From Leptodactylus fallax (Eukaryota > Chordata > Amphibia > Anura > Leptodactylidae), in the NCBI GenBank assembly GCA_947044405.1, contig CAMRHE010000035.1:8343501-8407500 (forward strand): a stretch of 64,000 nt of DNA, read 5' to 3'. Position 1 is the first letter of the stretch. Every line of letters begins with the position of its first letter. This document shows, piece after piece, positions 56,580 through 64,000 of the stretch. The notes below the pieces were generated by a model. The model worked only from the letters and a program-made list of their open reading frames with translations. It was not told the DNA's origin and made no database searches. A program made the position numbers and the translations under genes.

Positions 56580-58066
56580 GTAAGTGTTCTCTCCCAACCT
56601 GTGTAATGTAATATACATTTACTGTTCATATTTCATCTGCATTTATATTAGGTTTCTAATAATCATAATAAATAATCTCTCATGGTAAAGGCATGTCTAT
56701 ATCTAGTGAGGTACTTCATAGTGTTCTGTCTATCAGTAAAACCCACCGACTAGCTTGCTGAAGAATACAGGAAGTGAGGAGAAGAGACCAGGCAAGCCAG
56801 TGTGAGTGGGAGATGGGAAAACCACTTTATGTCTTTCTGCTGAAGCTACAGCAGAGTCAGACTATTTCATTATATTACTAGAGGATTATTTGGTGAGCTA
56901 AGATTCTGGGCTGTTTTAAATTGAACTTGTAAGCAGATTTTGGGACACTAAACACAAACATGTCCTTAGAGGTATATTCCAATCTTGGCATTAATGGATC
57001 TATCCATAGGTTATGCCATAAATGTCTGATAGATGCAGGCCCCACCATCTATATCTGCTTGCTATTTTCTGAAGTACCAGATATGTGCAACTCTCTTTCA
57101 TTCACTTTTGTCTACAAATGGGGCCCTATTTTTAAATGGATGTGGGTCACAGAGGTGGGACCTGCATCAGGCATTTATGACATATCCTATAGATATAGCC
57201 ATAAATGCTGAACTGAAAATAGCCCCTTGAAAACTGCAGGGGTAGTGTCCAAAACCTGTCTATGCCAAGTCTGTCTCCCCCTCCCCCAAGATTGTTTTTA
57301 CTGAAATCAGTACTCCTTAGTTTCATTGGGCATGTAATGTATGTTGAGCACATTCACAGTGAAGCCGAGGTGTACTGACCACAGCGTCATCACAGAAATA
57401 CAAATGGGCTGTGAGCACCAGATTAGTGTCTGATTCATACAGCAGACTCATCTCTCGGTATGTACTGAATGCTTTTTTTTTAAAATAATTTAGAGTTAGC
57501 TCAGGTAAATTTGGGAAACTAAATGACTAGTGCATAGGGATATGCTAGTGGTTTAGCGTCACAAAACTTATTGACAGGTAAAAGATCCACTTGATTATTA
57601 TAGACAGATCTTTTGTTGTGAGTCTTAAACAATGTATTAGTGTTAGATTGATATGACCTAAACACAAAATGAGAACCAAATAATTTAGGAACTACCAAAC
57701 AGTGAACATAGAAGTGTTCTGTATTAATTCATTAATGGAGAGTCCTAAGAATCATTTTCTTTTTGGGTACCTAATCTCAAAATGTATGTTCCTAGATTAC
57801 TATGTTAATTTACAAAGGGGAAATGGTAATTACCTTTATTCTGGTATAATAGGTAAAAAGAAGATAGCCTTCTTACTGTAGCAGTAAATTTGTAATTTGT
57901 GCAGTCAAAACATGTTCCTTTGAACTAAGTAGCATTGTTAGAGAACTGACATGCATTACATCAATGATGCCAACACTAGCCACTGCTTATTGTACTGTAA
58001 TGGAGTACAACATGCAAGGGTAAACAGTACAAGGTCACATATCTTCAACTGTTTGATGAGTACTAG
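56580..58066. other. Gene-free stretch with one MITE-like hairpin
   Basis: Bases 57005-57048 (CCATAAATGTCTGATAGATG...) and 57150-57195 are inverted arms. One arm of the same family is near 17430. Otherwise nothing is recognised. Confidence 0.5.
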
Positions 58067-58074
58067 ATCAAACC

Positions 58075-59549
58075 CAGTGGCGTAACTAGGAATGGCTGGG
58101 CCCCAAGGCGAACATTTGACATGGGACTCCCCCCCCAAACCGCTGCCCCCAACCACCCCCCCGGACCGCCCCCTCCACCCCCCCCCCCAAACCACTGCCC
58201 CCAACCTCCCCCCCCCCAAAAAAAAACGCATTCCTGCGCACTCTATTATGCCCCGTAGTAGCCCCTGCACTCAGTATTATGCCCCATAGTGGCCCCTACA
58301 CACAGTATCATGCCCCATAGTGGCCCCTGCACACAGTATCATGCCCCATAGTGGCCCCTGCACACAGTATCATGTTCCATAGTGGCCCCTGCACACAGTA
58401 TTATGCCCCATAGTGGCCCCTGCACACAGTATCATGCCCCATAGTGGCCCCTGCACACAGTATCATCGCCCATAGTGGCCCCTGCATACACTATTATTTC
58501 CCATTGTGGCTCCTGCACACAGTATCATTCCCCATAGTGGCCCCTGCACACAGTATTATGCCCCATAGTGGCCCCTGCACACAGTATTATGCCCCATAGT
58601 GGCCCTTGCACATAGTATTATGCCCCATAGTGGCCCCTGCACACAGTATTATGCCCCATAGTGGCCCCTGCACATAGTATTATATCCCATAGTGGCCCCT
58701 GCACACAGTATTATGCCCCATAGTGGCCCCTGCACACAGTATTATATCCCATAGTGGCCCCTGCACACAGTATTATATCCCATAGTGGCCCCTGCACACA
58801 GTATTATGCCCCATAGTGGCCCCTGCACACAGTATTATATCCCATAGTGGCCCCTGCACACACTATTATTCCCCATAGTGGCCCCTGCACTGAGTATTTT
58901 TCCCCATAGTGGCCCCTGCACACACTATTATATGTCCCATTGTGGACCACCCATGAACAATTATTATACTCTGGGGTCTTTTCAGACCCCAGAATATAAT
59001 GATTGGAGACCCAGGGGAGGATACAAACATAAAAAAACAACGTTGCTTACCTGTTCCTTGCTCCGGTCCACTCCCTGCTACTTCGGCCTTCTTTAATGTT
59101 GGACCAGGCCAGCGTCACGTGATGCGGGTCGGCGTCGCGAAGCAAAATGACGTCGGCTGACATCTGGGACGTCACCAAACAGGCCCGAAGCCTGGAGAAG
59201 CATAGGAGAGGTAAGTACATTGTTTTTTATGTTCCCTCACCAACTCTGAGCCTCCGATTATTATACTCCAGGGTCTGAAAAGACCCCGGAGTATAATGAT
59301 AGCAGAGATTGTGGTGTTCGGCCCGTGGCCTTACCTACCGATCCCTGCTACTGCTCACAGCCGCCACCACAGAATAGGAATCGCAGGCGGCCGTGAGCGG
59401 GACCCTGGGGATCAGTAAGTATATAGGGCCCATTACCTGCTGGAGTTACTCCAGCAGGTAACGGCCTATTAAAAAAAAAAAAAAGCATCGGGGGCCCGCA
59501 GGGCCCTGTGGCAGCCGCTACCACTGCTACCCCGGTAGTTACACCCCTG
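58075..59549. mobile_element. Non-autonomous hAT element with internal minisatellite (1.48 kb)
   Basis: Ends CAGTGGCGTAACTAG and, inverted, CAGGGGTGTAACTAC. A perfect 8-bp duplication ATCAAACC lies at 58067-58074 and 59550-59557. The inside holds a C-rich tract, the 31-bp array, two hairpins (58966-59003; 59258-59300) and a G+C-rich end. It has the same terminal type as 51328-51599. Confidence 0.9.
58237..58935. repeat. Minisatellite, 31-bp unit, about 22 copies
   Basis: The unit CCCCATAGTGGCCCCTGCAC plus ACAGTATTATG repeats with few substitutions. The word order resembles the units at 54640-56115 and 39062-39160. Confidence 0.95.
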
Positions 59550-59826
59550 ATCAAACCATATGTACAAAACAATGTCCAAAACAATGTTCATATGATTATA
59601 TCATGCTTTTTCTGACAGAATCTTTTCGCTGAGAGGAGTAAGAAAACCAACTCATGTTTTTTAGGTATAAATAAACACACAGATCTCTAAGCTCATGGCT
59701 TTAATCATGTGCTTGAAAGCATTGGACTGTGGACGATACATATTGTATGAGCTATTCTGATTTTTAAATGGCAAGCCCAGAAACAAAAATTCCTGAGTCA
59801 ACTTAATGTGCAATGCATTTCATATA

Positions 59827-60874
59827 CAGTGGAGAAAAAAGTATTTAGTCAGTCACCAATTGTGCAAGTTCTCCCACTTAAAAAGATGAGAGAGGCCTGT
59901 AATGGGCATCATAGGTAGACCTCAACTATGAGAGACAAAATGAGAAAACAAATCCAGAAAATCACATTGTCTGATTTTTAAAGAATTTATTTGCAAATTA
60001 TGGTGGAAAATAAGTATTTGGTCAATAACAAAAGCTCATCTCAATACTTTGTTATATATCTTTTGTTGGCAATGACAGAGGTCAAACGTTTTCTGTAAGT
60101 CTTCACAAGGTTGGCACACACTGTTGCTGGTATGTTGGCCCATTCCTCCATGCAGATCTCCTCTAGAGCAGTGATGTTTTGGGGCTGTCGCTGGGCAACA
60201 CAGACTTTCAACTCCCTCCAAAGGTTTTCTATGGGGTTGAGATCTGGAGACTGGCTAGGCCACTCCAGGACCTTGAAATGCTTCTTACGAAGCCACTCCT
60301 TTGTTGCACTGGCTGTGTGCCTGGGATCATTGTCATGCTGAAAGACCCAGCCATGTTTCATCTTCAATGCCCTTGCTGATGGAAGGAGGTTTGCACTCAA
60401 AATCTCACGATACATGGCCCCATTCATTCTTTCAAGTACACGGATCAGTCATCCTGGTCCCTTTGCAGAGAAGCAGCCCCAAAGCATGATGTTGCCACCC
60501 CCATGCTTCAGTAGGTATGGTGTTCTTTGGATGCAACTCAACATTCATTCTCCTCCAAACACGACGAGTTGTGTTTCTACCAAACAGTTCTACTTTGGTT
60601 TCATCTGACCATATGACATTCTCCCAATACTCTTCTGGAACATCCAAATGCTCTCTAGCAAACTTCAGACGGGCCCAGATATGTACTGGCTTAAGCAGGG
60701 GGACACATCTGGCACTGCAGGATCTGAGTCCATGGCGGCGTAGTGTGTTACTGATGGTAGCCTTTGTTACGTTAGTCCCAGCTTGCTGCAGGTCATTCAC
60801 TAGGTCCCCCGTGTAGGTCTGGGATTTTTGTTCATCGTTCTTGTGATCATTTTGACCCCACGGAGTGAGATCTT
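59827..60874 (-). mobile_element. Tc1/mariner transposon, family B, copy 2, truncated
   Basis: TA at 59825-59826, then CAGTGGAGAAAAAAGTATTT. The left inverted repeat is complete. The homology to family B copy 1 stops at about 60874, so the transposase N-terminus and right end are missing. Confidence 0.9.
60041..60870 (-). pseudogene. Tc1 transposase, family B copy 2, N-terminally truncated
   Basis: The catalytic residues are kept: Asp in [11 protein letters not shown], Asp in [10 protein letters not shown], Glu in [11 protein letters not shown] small deletion near 60511 breaks the frame, and the DNA-binding domain is lost at the element's truncation point. Confidence 0.9.
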
Positions 60875-61109
60875 GGCATTTGTATGACAGGCTGCACCAC
60901 TGTCAGCAAAATGGAGCCTCGGTCAGCTTTAAACAAAGTGCCAGGGGGATTAATGCCTGCACTGATCACAAGCATTAGCACCGAGTCTCTGCTCTATAAT
61001 ACAGCAGCGACCCAGTGGCTATAGCGGCTGCTCAGCTCCTGAGTTGCCACCAAATTGAAATACCTGACATTCGCTGTACTATTACGGTGGATGTCGGGAA
61101 GGGGTTAAA
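60875..61109. other. Unclassified repeat-like sequence
   Basis: It contains CAGCTCCTGAGTTGCC ... ACGGTGGATGTCGGGAAGGG. No coding features are seen. It resembles a dispersed frog repeat, but I cannot name it. Confidence 0.35.
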
Positions 61110-61370
61110 GTCTGTTGCTCTCATCCATCACAGGATGGGAGCAACAGACATTAAATGACAGATTAAATGATACCCTCTTCCAGGTGTCTGTGTGCGTTCA
61201 CCTCAATGTAAAAAACTTCAGTCATGTTTTTTTACTTTTCTGATGGAAGAAAATGTAGGAGGGCTCCTTCTGTGTCCATCACTCTGCTACAGTTAATGTT
61301 CATTGTGGTCATCCTATGACGAATGACAGCAATGGACATTAATAATGGTAGTGTGAATGTGAAACACTTG
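61110..61370. mobile_element. Decayed Harbinger-type MITE
   Basis: The right end ATTAATAATGGTAGTGTGAA and the interior words (TCTGCTACAGTTAATG, TCCTATGAC) match the MITE at 52755-53056. The left end is poorly preserved. Confidence 0.55.
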
Positions 61371-61578
61371 ATTTTTTAAAAATTGCCACATTGAATTTAC
61401 CAAAAATGTCTCTCCTTCATTATTTTTTTGTGTTAAAGTTTTGTTAAAAAGTGCAATTAAGGGGCAGAGCCTGACCGCTATACAAGACGGCCGCTTAATC
61501 TTGAGCTCCCGTCTCACGGCTCAGAGTACCTGTTTATCTAGCGTGTTCCAGCCTCCAAAATGGTCAAAACCCTGAAGG

Positions 61579-62644
61579 ATGGGTGACAGACCGGAGACCC
61601 CCAAATCTAAGAAAAACGCCAGGGAAATGGAGAAATTCCTCCGCAAAGAATCAGCCCTGTCTCCTGCGCGCCTCAGCAATATGGCGTGCTGCTTCCTGTC
61701 CCAGCAGACTTTGGGTTGTCAGACGACTCTGATCAGGACAGCGTGACTGTCGGCACAGATGCATCTGAATCCTGCGACTCAGTTCCTATCTCTCACTCCT
61801 TCCTGAAGCGGGCTCTCTCACAAGCCATCGCTCCAGTAATGCGGGAATTAGGAGACATTAAGGCCAAAGTGGGCCAAATGGGTCAATGCCTGGACACAGT
61901 GGAGACCACTCAAGCTGCCATTATCACCTTCTGCAAGGTGACAGAGACTTGCTGCAAACAACAGTTGAATGCACTTAATATGGCGCTGTAGAAAATAGAA
62001 GATCAGGAGAACTGTGGGAGGCGGAAGAATATTCGCTTTAAGGGCATCCCTGAAACTGTGCCCCATCAGGACTTACCGGAGGCAGCGAAAAAACTTTTCT
62101 GCAAGTTGCTTGGCGAAGAGCAGGTGGCAAATATTTCTATAGAACCTATCAATAGAGCCCTGGGACCAATCCCGCCGGAAAGCGAGTCTCCTCATCATGT
62201 CGTCTGGGCCCTCCTGTGTTATACAGACACTGCCAAGGTCTTCCGAGCTGTGAGGGCCTGTAAAGATTTGACCCTTGATGGGGATCCTGTCTCGTTATAC
62301 TAGGACTTAGCTCCTTCTACCCTGTACAAGAGGGCCTTCTTAGACCCTTGACTTCCTATCTGCGTGACAATAAAATACTCTTTCGCTGGCTTTTTCCATT
62401 CAGCCTCTCATTCCTACATGACGGCAAGCGTTGCACCATTATGGTTTCGGATCACTTACCTGCGGCGTGGGAGCTACTAGGTATCGCCCCTTTACCTATT
62501 CCATCCTGGCTGGCGGTTACAGAGCAACAACTGGATTTCCCGAAACTGCCGACTACAGATCAGTGGATGAAAGTGTGGAAGGGGAAATCGGCAAGGCCTA
62601 AGAAAACGCCTGCTCACCGACCCTCAGTTCTACATTCACCGTGA
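61579..62644 (+). pseudogene. L1-type ORF1 (coiled coil, RRM, C-terminal domain), broken
   Basis: The likely start is ATG 61579 (MGDRPETPKSKKNAREMEKF). A frameshift near 61685 precedes DFGLSDDSDQDSV. The coiled-coil part LGDIKAKVGQMGQCLDTVET is followed by a TAG at 61989 (usually Gln). The RRM (GRRKNIRFKGIPE) and a TAG near 62301 precede the C-terminal domain (RPLTSYLRDNKILFRW). In life this protein trimerises and coats LINE RNA. Here it is inactive. Confidence 0.8.
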
Positions 62645-63101
62645 CTGTTTCTATCTATAGCCTATAGCTGTGAGTATGTTCTACAGTCCCAGTTCCTGCT
62701 CCACTAAGTTTTCTGGACTATCTGGACAGTCATTTAGCTATACAGTATATCACCCACCATGCTGGGCGGTTTGGTTGACATTTGTTTGTTTTTTCTGTTT
62801 TGTTTATTCTATTTGTGGAACTCCTTGCGGTTTTGACGATCAAGTGGATCATGCACAAGTTGTGGTCCTATGCCTCCTCCAACTCCCTCCCTTACCCCCC
62901 CTCAGCTCAGTTCTAATTGTGCTGATCAATCCTCCACCCTTAGTATTCTGCAACTTGTTCGCTGGAAATTTGTCAATAAATTTGTTTCTTTGTTATACCC
63001 TGATTTGTGTTTTATGTCTTGTCCACGGGTGCTGCACTGCTCCTTCTGGCATTAGCGGATTCCCTTAATTATTGCTGTGCTCTCTTTCTCGTCTTATAAG
63101 G

Positions 63102-63860
63102 ATGGCGACACTTAAAATCACTTCTTGGAATGTACGTGGTTTAAACACTCCTCAAAAGAGATCCCAGTTGCTGATACTCCTTAAGAGGTTCGGCTCAGAG
63201 ATTTGTTTTTGGCAAGAGACGCACTTTAAATCGACATCTTTTCCTAAACTCTCCACTAAATATTTTAAGCACTGGTTCCACAGTTGTAATGCTAAGGCTT
63301 CTAGTGGCGTCTCTATTGCCATTGCTAAATCTGTCCCTTTTGACCCACCGGTGGTCTGTGCCGACCCTGAGGGCCGGTTCATTTTTGTGAAAGGTAAGAT
63401 GGGGAACTTGCTGGTATCATTGGGAAACTTTTATGCCCCTAACGTAAAGCAAACGTGGTGGTTGTCTCATACACTATCTAGGTTCAGGGACTTTGCTGAG
63501 GGGATCAGTGTGGTTGTGGGGGGACTTCAATGTCGCTCTCAACCCGGGCTTGGATATCTCTACTGTCGCCTCTGTCCACTCCCAGCGGGCGCTCGCTGGC
63601 CTGCAGAGAGCCCTTCATGATATGGATGTTTTGGATTCCTGGAGGATACTTAATCCGTCTTCAAAGGACTACACGTACACATCTGCTGTACACCATTCCT
63701 CACATAGGTTGGATAATCTGTTTCTGTCCAAATCATATGTGTGTGCTCTGAAATCAGTGGACATTGGATCCTTTACTATTTCGGACCACACACCTGTGTC
63801 CATGTCACTGACCCTCCATGCCTTGCCGGCAAGGCCTTAGTCATGGAGACTAAACGAAAC
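63102..63860 (+). pseudogene. L1-type ORF2 endonuclease domain, frameshifted
   Basis: MATLKITSWNVRGLNTPQKR starts the apurinic-like endonuclease. WQETHF holds the catalytic Glu. A frameshift near 63525 splits SVVVGG from GDFNVALNPGLD. RLDNLFLS and the catalytic SDHTPVSM follow, then a stop at 63838. The RT would lie beyond 64000. Confidence 0.85.
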
Positions 63861-64000
63861 TCTTCTAGATAGCCCTTGTCATGTAGCAGCTTTGACTACT
63901 AAACTTCAACGTTTCTTTGTAGAAAATCCTGTTATAGACACCTCTAATGCTATTACATGGGAAGCGCATAAAGCTTTCATTCGAGGTGAGTTGATAGCCC

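Larger units (their letters stand above)
61460..64000 (+). mobile_element. L1-type LINE, 5' part (continues beyond window)
   Basis: GGGGCAGAGCCTGACCGC starts a short 5' UTR. ORF1 (61579-62644) and an ORF2 beginning at 63102 follow, separated by about 450 bp. The two-ORF structure, ORF1 protein type and endonuclease mark the L1/Tx1 group. All frames have lesions. Confidence 0.85.

Noticed and set aside
58237..58935. Regular 31-bp repeats that might suggest a CRISPR array
   Set aside because: Units are directly head to tail with no spacers, in a eukaryotic hAT element.
61579..62644. Possible host gene with an RNA-binding domain
   Set aside because: The coiled coil, RRM and C-terminal order is L1-type ORF1, followed directly by an L1 endonuclease.

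Overview
The window looks like a piece of an anuran (frog or toad) genome: one host gene surrounded by dense transposable-element debris. The host gene is FUT9. The amphibian assignment is an inference from the mix of repeats: Penelope-like retroelements with hammerhead-ribozyme motifs, V-SINEs, L2, an L1/Tx1-type LINE, several Tc1 families, Harbinger, hAT, and TTAA-flanked T2-type MITEs. No bacterial feature (operons, ribosome binding sites, CRISPR) is present.

Layout. 1-600 is an inverted pair of hammerhead units. 1826-3466 is a decayed Tc1-like element split by a solo LTR. 3470-6157 is a degraded PIF/Harbinger transposon. 6757-10067 is a CR1/L2/Rex1-group LINE (minus strand) inserted in an older AT-rich repeat. 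13162-14249 is the FUT9 coding exon (+), with flanking and intronic DNA on both sides. 18139-18910 is a Penelope 3' end with a GIY-YIG domain. 19327-20951 is a Tc1 copy. 27920-34503 is an L2 LINE carrying nested insertions: a foldback, a Tc1 that itself contains a foldback, and an LTR in the tail. 35124-38484 holds two further Tc1 elements of two families. 39062-40300 is hAT-like DNA interrupted by a 708-bp element with two inverted hammerhead units. 41905-44041 is a second L2. 46140-50000 mixes V-SINEs, Penelope pieces and LTRs. 51328-59549 contains three hAT-type elements, two with internal minisatellites. 59827-60874 is a truncated Tc1. 61460-64000 is the 5' part of an L1-type LINE that runs off the window.

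How the parts relate. FUT9 (alpha-1,3-fucosyltransferase, Lewis x synthesis in the Golgi) is the only gene that appears functional. All transposon ORFs seen carry frameshifts, stops or lost catalytic residues. Target-site duplications and interrupted reading frames give a readable order of insertion.

The most notable signal is the hammerhead-ribozyme architecture. At 39714-39800 (minus strand) the core is fully canonical, with a palindromic stem III and a long two-part stem I. It sits head-to-head with a second unit that has one broken core base, in a non-coding element bounded by an 11-bp target duplication. A sister copy opens the window. Other Penelope-type tails carry weaker versions of the same motif.
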